A stretch of DNA of 64,000 nucleotides from the NCBI GenBank assembly GCA_017465085.1, contig JAFTWW010000002.1, positions 19,064-83,063 of the forward strand. Direction: 5' to 3'. The DNA is from Clostridia bacterium (GTDB lineage: Bacteria; Bacillota; Clostridia; Oscillospirales; Acutalibacteraceae). The translations under genes and the position numbers were made by a program. Shown one piece after another: positions 25,451 through 34,094 of this stretch (positions within the stretch are counted from its first letter, which is position 1; each line of letters begins with the position of its first letter). The notes below the pieces were generated by a model. The model was given only the letters and a program-made list of their open reading frames with translations, had not been told where the DNA came from and made no database searches.

Positions 25451-25965
25451 CCTCCCTCTGACGAGGGAGGGGGACCGCTTGCGGTGGAGGGAGAGAAAAT
25501 GAAAGAATATAATAAAGCTAATATCCCTCTTGCAAAAACTTTAAGGAAAAATATGACACCCTGGGAACGAAAACTTTGGTATGAGTTTTTAAGAAATTAT
25601 CCTATAAGGTTTCAAAGACAAAAAGCCATTGGAAATTACATAGCGGATTTTTATTGTGCAAAGGCAAGACTTGTTGTTGAGCTTGACGGTGGCGGTCACT
25701 ATACCGCAGAGCAAACCGATAAGGACATAGTTCGTACAAAAGAGTTAGAGAGTATGAATTTAACCGTTTTAAGAATTTGCAATTTAGATGTTGAGCGTAA
25801 TTTCAGCGGAGTATGTGAATACATAGATTTAGCTGTTAAAAAATCTCTCCCTCAGTCTTTTGCTTCGCAAAATCCAGCCGCTGACGGCGGCGGTCTCCCT
25901 TTGTCACTTCGTGACATTTCCCTCACACCGTGAGGGAATCTACCCTCGTCAGAGGGAGCCGAGGA
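25451..25965. mobile_element. DUF559 cassette with 16-bp perfect inverted ends
   Basis: CTCCCTCTGACGAGGG at 25452-25467 is repeated exactly in reverse complement at 25943-25958. Just inside lie more small palindromes (ACCGCTTGCGGT on the left; TTTTGCTTCGCAAAA, CCGCTGACGGCGG, GTCACTTCGTGAC and CCCTCACACCGTGAGGG on the right). The only gene inside is a DUF559 nuclease-like protein, whose C-terminus runs into the palindromes. It looks like a small transposable or repeat-borne unit. Confidence 0.65.
25499..25933 (+). CDS. DUF559 (Vsr-like) endonuclease-domain protein
   Basis: 144 residues. LRKNMTPWERKLWYEFL, RFQRQKAIGNYIADFYC and VVELDGGGHY form the DUF559 core, a PD-(D/E)xK-like fold related to Vsr mismatch endonucleases; Asp in IADFYC and Glu in VELDG are the expected metal ligands. 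The last 25 residues are encoded by palindromic repeats. ATG at 25499 follows GGAGGGAGAG. The family's biological role is not established; association with repeats suggests it acts on or mobilises them (inference). Confidence 0.85.
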   Translation: MKEYNKANIPLAKTLRKNMTPWERKLWYEFLRNYPIRFQRQKAIGNYIADFYCAKARLVVELDGGGHYTAEQTDKDIVRTKELESMNLTVLRICNLDVERNFSGVCEYIDLAVKKSLPQSFASQNPAADGGGLPLSLRDISLTP

Positions 25966-26015
25966 CTAATTTGTCCCCAATTTAACACAAGCATATAAAG
26001 AAAAAAGGTGATGTT

Positions 26016-26801
26016 ATGCTTTATAGGATAAGCGAGGATATTTTTAAGTTAGAGGTGCCTTTTTATAATATTTATACCGCGGTGTTTTTTGTAAAAACCC
26101 AAAAGGGTTTTGCCATAATCGATGCGGCGGATAGTGAGGCGGATGCCGAAAACTATATTCTACCTGCTTTAAGAGAACTCGGTATCAGCGAGGATAGGGT
26201 TACGGCAATTTTGTTAACTCACACCCACGGTGATCATGTGGGCGGCACCCCGCAGCTTGCAAAACAGTGCAAAAATGCGTATATTTACGGCTTTGCAAGG
26301 CCCTGTGTTCCCTTTGATGTGAGCAGATTTGTGGCTCTTTGCGATGGGGATATTATTGATGAAAGCATTAAAGCGGTAGCCTTAGAGGGTCACGATTTGT
26401 CCTGCGGCGGATTTCTGCATATTCCCTCAAAAACCCTTTTATCAGGGGATTCTTTGCAGCTTTACGGTCTTGATGTTTATGCCCTTGGCGTAAGAAGCCC
26501 GAAGCTTTATTTTGAGTCCTTGAATAAGCTTAAAAATATGGAGATAAATAATATTTTAGCCTCCCACGATTTTGTGCCCTTGGGCTCGGTTGCCGCGGGA
26601 AAAGAGGAGGTAAAGAAATATATAAAATGCGCCGAAGAGTGCCTTAATGATATGATATCTTTCGTTAAGGCGAAAAACAAGGAGGGTGTTACCAACATCT
26701 TCAAAATCCAAGAAATGTTCATAAGCAGCAGGCAGAATACTTATGAAAATTTCCCCACTGCAAACTTTCACAATATAATAGAAAAGATAAAAAATATGTA
26801 A
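26016..26801 (+). CDS. MBL-fold metallo-hydrolase
   Basis: 261 residues. HTHGDHVGG is the first metal motif, with later ligands in ALEGHDLSCG, LSGDSL and SHDFVP. The family includes thioesterases, glyoxalase II and lactonases; the exact substrate is not shown. The C-terminal 70 residues form a helical extension. It has a GGTGATGTT ribosome site and a bidirectional terminator behind it. Confidence 0.85.
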   Translation: MLYRISEDIFKLEVPFYNIYTAVFFVKTQKGFAIIDAADSEADAENYILPALRELGISEDRVTAILLTHTHGDHVGGTPQLAKQCKNAYIYGFARPCVPFDVSRFVALCDGDIIDESIKAVALEGHDLSCGGFLHIPSKTLLSGDSLQLYGLDVYALGVRSPKLYFESLNKLKNMEINNILASHDFVPLGSVAAGKEEVKKYIKCAEECLNDMISFVKAKNKEGVTNIFKIQEMFISSRQNTYENFPTANFHNIIEKIKNM

Positions 26802-26803
26802 AA

Positions 26804-26833
26804 AAACACCACCCAAAATTTTGGGTGGTGTTT
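26804..26833. terminator. Bidirectional terminator
   Basis: AAACACCACCCAAAA and its complement TTTTGGGTGGTGTTT form a perfect stem between the MBL gene (+) and proS (-). Confidence 0.85.
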
Positions 26834-26867
26834 GCGATATATTGCTGTATTGTGTTTTGTAATGCAA

Positions 26868-28304
26868 TCAATACGCTTTGCCCCAATAAAGCATTTTATC
26901 TGCCTTTTTGCCACAGCAAACACAGGTATCGCTTAAATGTTCCTGCTCTAAGGGGATGCATCTTGAGGTAACGCCTGCAACCTCTTTAAGCTTATCCTCG
27001 CACTCGCGGTCGCCGCACCACATAGCCCTTATAAAGCCGGGCTTTGTATCGGCGATTTCTTTCATTTCATCGAGGTTATGGGCATCATAGGTCATATTCT
27101 CACGGCGCTCGAGGGCTTTATTGTACATATCGGTATGAACAGCGCTGAGCAACTGGGGAATCTTCTCCTCAAGCTCATCAAGGGATACGGTAATCTTTTC
27201 ATAGGTATCTCTTCTTGCGATAACACAGCAGTTGTTCTCGATATCACGGGGACCGATTTCAAGGCGGAGGGGAACACCCTTCATCTCATATTCGGCAAAT
27301 TTCCAACCGGGAGTCTGGTCGGTGGTATCAAGCTTAACGCGGCATACCTTTTTAAGCCTATCGTAAATCTCGGTTGCCTTTTCGGTAACGCCCTCCTTAT
27401 GAGAGGCAATAGGAATAACAACGGTCTGAATAGGGGCAACAGCAGGGGGGAGAACAAGGCCGTTATCGTCGCCGTGGGTCATAATAATTGCGCCGATAAG
27501 TCTTGTAGTAACACCCCAGGATGCCTGAAAGGGATGAACGGGCTTGTTTTCCTTATCGGTATAAACAACATCAAATGCCCTTGAGAAGCCATCGCCGAAA
27601 TAGTGGGAGGTGCCGCTCTGCAAAGCCTTGCCATCGTGCATTAAAGCTTCGATGGTATAGGTGGCTTCCGCACCTGCAAAACGCTCCTTAGCAGTCTTTT
27701 CACCCTTAACAACGGGCATAGCAAGAGCCTCTTCGGCAAATTTCGCATAGATATTAAGCATCTGCTCGGTCTCTGCCTTTGCCTCCTCGGCTGTGGCGTG
27801 AAGGGTGTGGCCCTCCTGCCATAAGAACTCTCTTGAACGAAGGAAGGGCCTTGTGGTCTTCTCCCAACGAACAACGCTACACCACTGGTTATAAAGCTTG
27901 GGCAGGTCGCGGTAAGAGTGAACTATATTTTTGAAATGGTCACAGAAAAGAGTTTCGGAGGTAGGTCTAACACAAAGCCTTTCCTCTAATTTTTCCTCGC
28001 CGCCGTGGGTTACCCAAGCAACCTCGGGGGCAAAGCCTTCAACGTGATCCTTTTCCTTTTGTAAAAGACTTTCAGGAATAAACAGAGGCATATAAATATT
28101 TTCGTGGCCTGTTTCCTTAAAGAAACCATCTAAAATCCTCTGAATATTTTCCCAGATGGCGTAGCCATAGGGCCTTATTATCATACAGCCCTTTACAGAG
28201 GCGTAATCAATAAGCTCTGCCTTGATACAAACATCGGTGTACCACTTGGCAAAATCCTCCTCCATAGAGGTTATTTCCTTTACCATCTTTTCATTTTTAG
28301 CCAT
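26868..28304 (-). CDS. proS: Prolyl-tRNA synthetase, archaeal/eukaryotic type
   Basis: 478 residues. Class II motifs are visible as [33 protein letters not shown] and the Gly-rich motif 3 near RLEIGPRD. It lacks the bacterial editing insertion and has the C-terminal zinc-type domain ([20 protein letters not shown]) and the terminal Tyr in WGKAY, all hallmarks of the archaeal-like form found in some Firmicutes. ATG at 28304 follows CAGGTGATT. Promoter at 28338-28366. Confidence 0.95.
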   Translation of the reverse strand: MAKNEKMVKEITSMEEDFAKWYTDVCIKAELIDYASVKGCMIIRPYGYAIWENIQRILDGFFKETGHENIYMPLFIPESLLQKEKDHVEGFAPEVAWVTHGGEEKLEERLCVRPTSETLFCDHFKNIVHSYRDLPKLYNQWCSVVRWEKTTRPFLRSREFLWQEGHTLHATAEEAKAETEQMLNIYAKFAEEALAMPVVKGEKTAKERFAGAEATYTIEALMHDGKALQSGTSHYFGDGFSRAFDVVYTDKENKPVHPFQASWGVTTRLIGAIIMTHGDDNGLVLPPAVAPIQTVVIPIASHKEGVTEKATEIYDRLKKVCRVKLDTTDQTPGWKFAEYEMKGVPLRLEIGPRDIENNCCVIARRDTYEKITVSLDELEEKIPQLLSAVHTDMYNKALERRENMTYDAHNLDEMKEIADTKPGFIRAMWCGDRECEDKLKEVAGVTSRCIPLEQEHLSDTCVCCGKKADKMLYWGKAY

Positions 28305-28337
28305 AATAATCACCTGATAAAAAAGTTATACTTAATC

Positions 28338-28366
28338 ATTATAAAATAAAACAAAAAAATTTGCAA
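28338..28366 (-). promoter_or_regulatory. Promoter for proS
   Basis: On the minus strand TTGCAA and TATAAT are separated by 17 bp, 34 bp before the start codon. No T-box leader fits in this space. Confidence 0.7.
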
Positions 28367-28404
28367 TAGTTTAATTGTCTCGGCGGCAAAATTAAAAAAA
28401 TATA

Positions 28405-28433
28405 TTGACAAATGGGGAAAATAAACATATTAT
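28405..28433 (+). promoter_or_regulatory. Promoter for acpP
   Basis: TTGACA-17-TATTAT. The expected transcript opens directly with a hairpin (AGGTTG 28442-28447 with CAACCT 28473-28478), which may stabilise the 5' end. Confidence 0.8.
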
Positions 28434-28506
28434 TTGAGTATAGGTTGTCAGGCCGATGGACTCGACTTTTGCCAACCTAAACATTTTTATTTCTGGAGGC
28501 AAATTT

Positions 28507-28737
28507 ATGGTATTTGAAAAAATTGCGCAAATTTTAGCAGAACAGCTTGATGCTGATGTAGAGAGTATAACACTTGAAACGAAAATCGCCGAAGATTTAG
28601 GCGCTGATAGCCTTGATGTTGTAGAATTACTTATGTCCATCGAAGATGAGTTTGATGTTGAGGTTCCCGATGAGGAAATCGAAAATGTTAAAACCGTTGG
28701 CGATGTAGTTGAGTATATTCAGGCTAATATGGACTAA
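28507..28737 (+). CDS. acpP: Acyl carrier protein
   Basis: 76 residues, acidic. The 4'-phosphopantetheine site is Ser35 in [11 protein letters not shown]. It carries acyl chains for fatty-acid synthesis. It stands alone here with its own promoter and terminator instead of sitting in a fab operon. It starts at ATG 28507 after GGAGGCAAATTT. Confidence 0.96.
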   Translation: MVFEKIAQILAEQLDADVESITLETKIAEDLGADSLDVVELLMSIEDEFDVEVPDEEIENVKTVGDVVEYIQANMD

Positions 28738-28749
28738 ACTAAGCTTCAA

Positions 28750-28775
28750 CCCCGAGGTTTCCTCGGGGTTTATTT
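28750..28775 (+). terminator. Terminator of acpP
   Basis: CCCCGAGG and CCTCGGGG pair around TTT and are followed by TTTATTTT. Confidence 0.9.
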
Positions 28776-28824
28776 TATGTGTTTTTACTAAATAAGGCCC
28801 ACTATATATTTGTTAATATTGCCT

Positions 28825-28854
28825 ATGACAAAAAGAAAGAAAAAATGGTATAAT
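28825..28854 (+). promoter_or_regulatory. Promoter for the CarD-family gene
   Basis: ATGACA and TATAAT separated by 18 bp, 33 bp before the start codon. Confidence 0.6.
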
Positions 28855-28886
28855 TAAAGGCATAAACAGCAAATTCGGAGGTTGAA

Positions 28887-29399
28887 ATGTTTAAGGTAGG
28901 GCAGACCATTTCCTATGGCTCGCAGGGTGTTTGCGAAATATTGGAAATAACCGAGAAGGAGATAGGCGGCAGGAGCTTGAAATATTATGTCTTAAAGCCG
29001 GTTTATAGGGAGAATAACACCATTTTCGTTCCTGTGGATAATGAGCAGTTAACGGGTAAAATGCGCAAGGTTTTATCCCGCAAAGAGATAGATGAGCTTA
29101 TCCGCTCAATGCCCGATGAAAAGGCGGAGTGGATAGATGATGATGCTCGCCGTCGCGAGAAATACAGAGAGATACTTTCTTCGGGTGATATCAAGGCAAC
29201 GGTGGGGGTTATTAAAAATCTTCACAACGAGCAGCAAAGAAGAAAGCAGGTTGGCAAAAAGCTTAATCAGCAGGATGAAATTCTATTTAACCGCGCTGAA
29301 ACCCTGCTTTACGATGAGTTAGCATTAGTGCTGGATATAAAACCCGAGCAGGTGCTCCCCTTTATAATCGAGCATATAAAAATAGAAGAAATTGAATAA
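28887..29399 (+). CDS. CarD/CdnL-family transcriptional regulator
   Basis: 170 residues. The N-terminal 60 residues (FKVGQTISYGSQGVCEI, YYVLKPVY, IFVPVDN) form the RNA-polymerase-interacting Tudor-like domain shared with Mfd. The remainder is helical and charged, as in CarD, and contacts promoter DNA. Such proteins stabilise open complexes, mainly at rRNA promoters. It has its own promoter and a terminator at 29406. Confidence 0.88.
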   Translation: MFKVGQTISYGSQGVCEILEITEKEIGGRSLKYYVLKPVYRENNTIFVPVDNEQLTGKMRKVLSRKEIDELIRSMPDEKAEWIDDDARRREKYREILSSGDIKATVGVIKNLHNEQQRRKQVGKKLNQQDEILFNRAETLLYDELALVLDIKPEQVLPFIIEHIKIEEIE

Positions 29400-29405
29400 A
29401 AATGC

Positions 29406-29434
29406 GGGAGTTTTGCAAAAAACTCCCTTTTTTT
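29406..29434 (+). terminator. Terminator of the CarD-family gene
   Basis: GGGAGTTTT pairs with AAAACTCCC and is followed by seven T. Confidence 0.9.
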
Positions 29435-29446
29435 GATGATAAAACC

Positions 29447-29475
29447 TTGACAAATTCTATGAAGAATAGTAATAT
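29447..29475 (+). promoter_or_regulatory. Promoter of the aromatic amino-acid operon
   Basis: TTGACA-17-TAATAT. It lies about 35 bp before the leader peptide's start, giving a transcribed leader of about 200 nt before the first enzyme gene. Confidence 0.85.
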
Positions 29476-29513
29476 ATATAATAAATTTCGAAGAGGAAAG
29501 GGGTTTAGCAATA

Positions 29514-29588
29514 ATGTTTAAGTTTTATGCTTATTTTTATTACTTTAATTCGGGCTGCCCAAACTCTTCAGAATTATCCGCAAGATAA
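29514..29588 (+). CDS. Phe/Tyr-rich leader peptide of the aromatic operon
   Basis: A 24-codon frame reads MFKFYAYFYYFNSGCPNSSE and ends LSAR then TAA. Eight of residues 2-11 are Phe (4) or Tyr (4), which matches exactly the end products of the operon that follows. AGGAAAGGGG lies about 11 bp upstream. Its 3' half overlaps one arm of an antiterminator, so stalling at Phe or Tyr codons would free that arm. It is therefore very likely a regulatory leader peptide like PheL or TrpL. Confidence 0.8.
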   Translation: MFKFYAYFYYFNSGCPNSSELSAR

Positions 29589-29663
29589 CGGATTTATGAG
29601 CGATGGGATAGCCTGCAACAGTTTGTGCATATTTTGCATAAAGTTGCGGCTTTTTTATTTTTT
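29551..29663 (+). promoter_or_regulatory. Transcription attenuator with competing hairpins
   Basis: Terminator: 29611-29650, with arms GCC/GCAAC/TTTGTGCA against TGCATAAA/GTTGC/GGC (16 pairs, two small bulges), followed by TTTTTTATTTTTT. Antiterminator: CGGGCTGCCC at 29551-29560 pairs with GGGATAGCCTG at 29605-29615 (10 pairs, one bulge). The two share 29611-29615, so only one can form. A small hairpin ATCCG/CGGAT surrounds the leader stop codon. Confidence 0.75.
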
Positions 29664-29686
29664 GAAGAATAAAAGGAGGAAAAGCT

Positions 29687-30883
29687 ATGATTTCACGCGA
29701 AATGCTATTGCTCGGCAAAGAGCCTTCGGTTATAAGGCAGATTTTTGAATATTCCCGCAAGCGCAAGGATGAGATAGGCGCGGATAAGGTTTTTGATTTT
29801 AGCCTCGGCAATCCAAGTATCCCTGCCCCAAAAGCCGTTAACGAAACAATAACAAGGCTTGTATCCTCCCTTCCTTCAACCTATCTTCACGGTTACACCT
29901 CGGCTCAGGGCGATATGGGCGTGAGAACAAAAATCGCGCATAATATAGAAAACCGTTTTAACTGTGAGTGCAAAGCAGAAAATATCTATATGACCTGCGG
30001 TGCCGCCGCGTCCCTTACCATAACCTTAAAGGCAATGGTAAGCGGAAACGAGGATGAGATAATAATCTTAGCCCCGTATTTTCCCGAATATAAGGTGTTC
30101 ATCGCAAATGCAGGCGCTAAAGCGGTTGAGGTTAAGTGCAAAGCAGATACCTTCTCCCTAGATATTGCCGCTATAGAAAAGGCAATAAATAAAAACACCA
30201 AAGGAATAATTATAAATTCTCCCAACAACCCTTCGGGCGTTGTGTTTAGCAAAGAAGAATTAGAAGAACTCGCAGGGCTTCTCGAAGCTAAGCAAAACGA
30301 ATATGGAACGGAGATTTATATTATCAGCGATGAGCCCTACCGAGAGCTTGTTTACGGCGATAAAACACCTACCTTTATTCCAAAACTCTATAACAATACG
30401 GTGGTTTGCTATTCCTACAGCAAATCACTATCTCTGCCCGGCGAGCGTATTGGTTATATATTCGTAAGTCCGCTGCTAAAGGATAGCGAAGATTTCTTTG
30501 CCGCCGTTTGCGGCGCAGGCAGAAGCTTAGGCTTTGTGTGCGCGCCAAGTCTGCTGCAAAGGGTGGTAGCTGAGTGTGATGGTACCGCTTCCGATATAGG
30601 TGAGTATGATAAAAACCGAAGGCTTTTATATAACTCCCTTACGGCTATGGGTTACGAAGCCGCTTCGCCCGATGGCGCATTTTATCTGTTTGTAAAATCC
30701 TTAGAGGCTGATGCCGCCGCCTTTTGCGAGAGAGCAAAAAAATATGAGCTTTTATTAGTGCCAAGCGATAGCTTTGGCGTTGAGGGATATGTGCGGATAG
30801 CCTACTGCGTATCCTATGAGCAGACAGAAAATTCGCTTCCCGCCTTTAAGGCGCTTTACCAAGAATACAAGGGAGAAAAATAA
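29687..30883 (+). CDS. PLP-dependent aminotransferase (aromatic/aspartate type)
   Basis: 398 residues, fold-type I class I/II aminotransferase. MTCGAAASLTITL is the PLP phosphate region, SPNNPSGVV the substrate and cofactor loop, ISDEPYREL the PLP Asp/Tyr and YSYSKSLSLPGERIGY contains the Schiff-base Lys. Its place as the first gene of a Phe/Tyr operon suggests it transaminates phenylpyruvate and 4-hydroxyphenylpyruvate (inference). It starts at ATG 29687 after AGGAGG. It abuts pheA. Confidence 0.88.
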   Translation: MISREMLLLGKEPSVIRQIFEYSRKRKDEIGADKVFDFSLGNPSIPAPKAVNETITRLVSSLPSTYLHGYTSAQGDMGVRTKIAHNIENRFNCECKAENIYMTCGAAASLTITLKAMVSGNEDEIIILAPYFPEYKVFIANAGAKAVEVKCKADTFSLDIAAIEKAINKNTKGIIINSPNNPSGVVFSKEELEELAGLLEAKQNEYGTEIYIISDEPYRELVYGDKTPTFIPKLYNNTVVCYSYSKSLSLPGERIGYIFVSPLLKDSEDFFAAVCGAGRSLGFVCAPSLLQRVVAECDGTASDIGEYDKNRRLLYNSLTAMGYEAASPDGAFYLFVKSLEADAAAFCERAKKYELLLVPSDSFGVEGYVRIAYCVSYEQTENSLPAFKALYQEYKGEK

Positions 30884-31971
30884 TGAACGACCTTTTGAAA
30901 GCAAGAGAAATAATAAATAAGACCGATGCCGAGATGGCAAAGCTCTTCGAAAAAAGGATGGATGCCGCAAGGCTTGTGGCCTCTTATAAAAAAGAGCATG
31001 GTATTCCCATAGATGATTTCACCCGTGAGGATGAGATTATCCGTAAAAATGTTGAGGACCTCAAAAATGAGGAGTATAAATCCTACTACACCTCATTTTT
31101 AAGAAACAATATTGATTTATCTAAGGCTTTACAGCATAGATTGCTTGATGGTATGCGCGTAGCCTACAGCGGCGTTAAGGGCGCCTTTGCTTCTATTGCG
31201 GCAAGGCGTATTTTCCCCGATGCCAATATAGTGCCCTTTGCCGATTTTAAGGCGGCCTACAATGCGGTTGACAGCGGAGAGTGCGATTGCGCTCTTCTCC
31301 CCATTGAGAACAGCTTTAACGGCGATGTTGGTAAGGTTATGGATTTAGCATTCTTCGGAAATCTTTACATAAACGGAATTTACGATGCCGAAATAGCCCA
31401 GAATCTTCTTGCTGTTAAGGGCGCGGCTTTAACCGATATCAAAACCGTTACAAGTCATCCCCAAGCCCTTGGCCAATGCGCCGCTTACATAGAAAGCAAG
31501 GGCTTTGAAACCGTGGAGGCGGTAAACACCGCCGTTGCCGCAAAGGAGGTTGCCGAAAAGGGTGACGTAAGCCTCGCCGCCATAGGCAGCGTGGAGGCGG
31601 CGGAGGAATTCGGCCTTAAGGTGATAGAAGCCAATATAAATCAAAGTAATGTCAATACCACCCGCTTTGCCGTGTTCTCAAAGGCTCAAAAGGCGGCAAG
31701 TAAGAACGATAACCATTTCGTAATGCTCTTTACCGTTAAAAATGCCGCAGGCTCACTCGGTAGAGCCGTTTCGGTTATAGGTGACCACGGCTTCAACCTT
31801 AAAGCCCTCAAGAGCAGGCCCACAAAGGAGCTTATCTGGGATTATTATTTCTACGCCGAGGGCGAGGGAAATATAAACAGCGATGAAGGCAAGGCAATGC
31901 TTAAAGAGCTTAATGAGTGTTGCAACAATATAAAAATCGTAGGAAGCTTTGAGAAAGAAATTAAGATTTAG
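30883..31971 (+). CDS. pheA: Bifunctional chorismate mutase/prephenate dehydratase
   Basis: 362 residues. Residues about 1-85 form an AroQ-type chorismate mutase helix bundle, 90-270 the prephenate dehydratase (VAYSGVKGAFASIAA, LPIENSFNG and NTTRFAVF with the catalytic Thr), and 280-360 an ACT domain (NAAGSLGRAVSVIGDHGFNL, LKSRPTK) for feedback inhibition by Phe. It turns chorismate into phenylpyruvate. It starts one base before the aminotransferase stop ends. Confidence 0.95.
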   Translation: MNDLLKAREIINKTDAEMAKLFEKRMDAARLVASYKKEHGIPIDDFTREDEIIRKNVEDLKNEEYKSYYTSFLRNNIDLSKALQHRLLDGMRVAYSGVKGAFASIAARRIFPDANIVPFADFKAAYNAVDSGECDCALLPIENSFNGDVGKVMDLAFFGNLYINGIYDAEIAQNLLAVKGAALTDIKTVTSHPQALGQCAAYIESKGFETVEAVNTAVAAKEVAEKGDVSLAAIGSVEAAEEFGLKVIEANINQSNVNTTRFAVFSKAQKAASKNDNHFVMLFTVKNAAGSLGRAVSVIGDHGFNLKALKSRPTKELIWDYYFYAEGEGNINSDEGKAMLKELNECCNNIKIVGSFEKEIKI

Positions 31972-31979
31972 GTGAAAGT

Positions 31980-32987
31980 ATGATAATACCTGTAAAAACA
32001 TCCGCATCAGGTTACAACATAATACTTGAAAAGGGTGCGATTTCTAAGGCGGGCGAATATCTTAACCTTGATAGGAAGACGCTGATAGTTACCGATAGCG
32101 GCGTACCGAAGGAGTATTCTAAAACGGTGGCCGCCGCGTGCAAAGAGGCCTTTATATTTACCTTCCCCGAGGGTGAGGCTTCTAAGAATTTCGATACCTT
32201 TAAGGAAATTTTAGAGGCTCTTGTTAAAAATGGCTTCACCCGTACCGATTGCATTGTAGCGGTAGGTGGAGGTGTAGCGGGCGATATGGCGGGATTTGCC
32301 GCCGCCTGCTTTATGAGGGGTATTGATTTTTATAATATCCCCACAACCGTGTTATCTCAGGTGGATTCCTCCATAGGCGGTAAAACCGCAATAGATTTCT
32401 GCTCGGTTAAGAATATTGTGGGCGCGTTTTATCCCCCTAAATGTGTAATAATCGATACCGAAACCTTAAGCACCCTCCCTAAAAGGCAGATTTCCAACGG
32501 CCTTGCCGAGAGTGTTAAGATGGCGCTCACCTTTGATGAGGGGCTGTTTTCTCTCTTTGAGGATGGTATAACCGAGGATGACCTTGATACCGTTATTGAG
32601 CGTTCGCTATACATAAAGAAGAGGGTAGTAGAGGAGGATGAAAAGGAATCAGGCCTTCGCAAAACCCTTAATTTCGGTCACACAGTGGGCCACGCTATTG
32701 AGGTAAATTCCCCCGAGCTTTATCACGGGGAATGTGTAGCCCTTGGTATGCTTCCTATGTGCTCTGATAACGTTCGGGAAAGGCTTATTCCTGTGCTTGA
32801 AAGTCTTAATCTGCCCATAAGCCATAATGTTCCCGCAAGCAAGATAGTTGATGCTATGAGCCACGATAAGAAAAAATCGGGGGAAAGTATCACGGCAGTC
32901 AGGGTTGAAAAGGCAGGAAGCTTTATTTTAAGCGAAATAACCTTCAGCGAATTGGAAAAAGAAATAAGAAAGGCGGAGAAGCTATGA
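31980..32987 (+). CDS. aroB: 3-dehydroquinate synthase
   Basis: 335 residues. VAVGGGVAGDMAGFAA is the NAD-binding Gly-rich loop, PTTVLSQVDSSIGGKTA the substrate loop, and LNFGHTVGHAIE and YHGECVALGM carry the zinc His residues. It cyclises DAHP to 3-dehydroquinate. A GGTGAAAGT ribosome site precedes ATG 31980, and it overlaps aroC by ATGA. Confidence 0.95.
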   Translation: MIIPVKTSASGYNIILEKGAISKAGEYLNLDRKTLIVTDSGVPKEYSKTVAAACKEAFIFTFPEGEASKNFDTFKEILEALVKNGFTRTDCIVAVGGGVAGDMAGFAAACFMRGIDFYNIPTTVLSQVDSSIGGKTAIDFCSVKNIVGAFYPPKCVIIDTETLSTLPKRQISNGLAESVKMALTFDEGLFSLFEDGITEDDLDTVIERSLYIKKRVVEEDEKESGLRKTLNFGHTVGHAIEVNSPELYHGECVALGMLPMCSDNVRERLIPVLESLNLPISHNVPASKIVDAMSHDKKKSGESITAVRVEKAGSFILSEITFSELEKEIRKAEKL

Positions 32988-34075
32988 AAAACACCTTTGG
33001 AAATCAGGTTGCCATAACCCTTTTCGGCGAAAGCCATGGAGAAGCCATCGGTGCGGTTATAGATGGCTTGGCCCCTGGTATTAAGATTGATGAAGAGTTT
33101 ATAAAGGCTCAGCTTTCTCTTCGTAGGCCCAGCGGCAAAATATCCACCTCCCGCAAAGAGCAGGATGAGTTTAAGATTGTAAGCGGCGCCTTTAAGGGCT
33201 TTACTACGGGTTCACCCCTTTGCATAATTATTCCAAACAGCGATACCCGTTCTGCCGATTACGGCGAGGGTATGGTGATACCCCGCCCCTCCCACGCGGA
33301 TTTTGCCGCCAATGTTAAATACCGCGGCTTTGAAAACTACTGCGGCGGAGGTCATTTCAGCGGCAGAATAACGGCGGCAATAGTGGCGGCAGGCGCCATA
33401 GTTATGGGCGCGCTTAAGGCAAAGGGTATAAATATAGGCACCCATATTTCAAGATGCGCAGGTGTGGATGATAGAGGCTTTGAAAATTATGATGAGGATA
33501 TAAAGGTCCTGAGCACCCTCACATTCTCTGCCCTTGATGAATGCAAGGGTGAAGAAATGAAGGCGAAAATTGAGGCGGCAAAGGCGCAGGGAGATAGCGT
33601 TGGCGGTGTTCTTGAAACAGCCGTTACAGGTCTTCCTGCAGGCGTAGGCGAGCCTTGGTTTGATTCTCTTGAAGGCGTATTATCCCACGCTTTATTTTCT
33701 ATCCCCGGTGTTAAGGGTGTTGAGTTTGGCGCAGGCTTCGGTATAAGCGATATGCTCGGCAGCGAGGCTAACGATACCTTTTATATGGATAAGGACACCG
33801 TTAAAACCAAAACTAACAATAGCGGCGGTATAAACGGTGGCATTTCCAACGGAAGCCCCGTAATCTTTCGTTGCGCGTTACGCCCCACTCCCACCATTTC
33901 AAAGGAGCAGGATAGCGTAAATCTTATAGATAAAACCGATACGGTTTTAAGCGCAAAGGGCAGGCACGACCCCTGCATAGTTCACAGAGCAAGGGTTGTG
34001 GTGGATAGTATTACTGCGCTCACCATTGCAGATATGTTGGTACAGAAATACAGCACAGATTGGTTAAGCAAATAA
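32984..34075 (+). CDS. aroC: Chorismate synthase
   Basis: 363 residues. Signatures GESHGEAIGAVIDGLAPG, RPSHADFAANVKYRGF, GGGHFSGRITAA and GRHDPCIVHRARVV are all present, with the FMN-binding residues intact. It converts EPSP to chorismate. It sits in the middle of the aromatic operon and overlaps aroB by four bases. Confidence 0.96.
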   Translation: MKNTFGNQVAITLFGESHGEAIGAVIDGLAPGIKIDEEFIKAQLSLRRPSGKISTSRKEQDEFKIVSGAFKGFTTGSPLCIIIPNSDTRSADYGEGMVIPRPSHADFAANVKYRGFENYCGGGHFSGRITAAIVAAGAIVMGALKAKGINIGTHISRCAGVDDRGFENYDEDIKVLSTLTFSALDECKGEEMKAKIEAAKAQGDSVGGVLETAVTGLPAGVGEPWFDSLEGVLSHALFSIPGVKGVEFGAGFGISDMLGSEANDTFYMDKDTVKTKTNNSGGINGGISNGSPVIFRCALRPTPTISKEQDSVNLIDKTDTVLSAKGRHDPCIVHRARVVVDSITALTIADMLVQKYSTDWLSK

Positions 34076-34094
34076 AAAACAGGGTAGGTAAACA

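Noticed and set aside
26868-28313. T-box control of proS
   Set aside because: The promoter lies only about 35 bp from the start codon, too close for a T-box leader.
28441-28480. Known riboswitch before acpP
   Set aside because: Only a 6-bp stem with a large loop; no family consensus is recognisable, so it is listed only as a 5' hairpin.
29480-29686. T-box riboswitch before the aromatic operon
   Set aside because: No T-box antiterminator core (AGGGTGGNACCGCG-like) or specifier loop is found; the leader-peptide model fits better.
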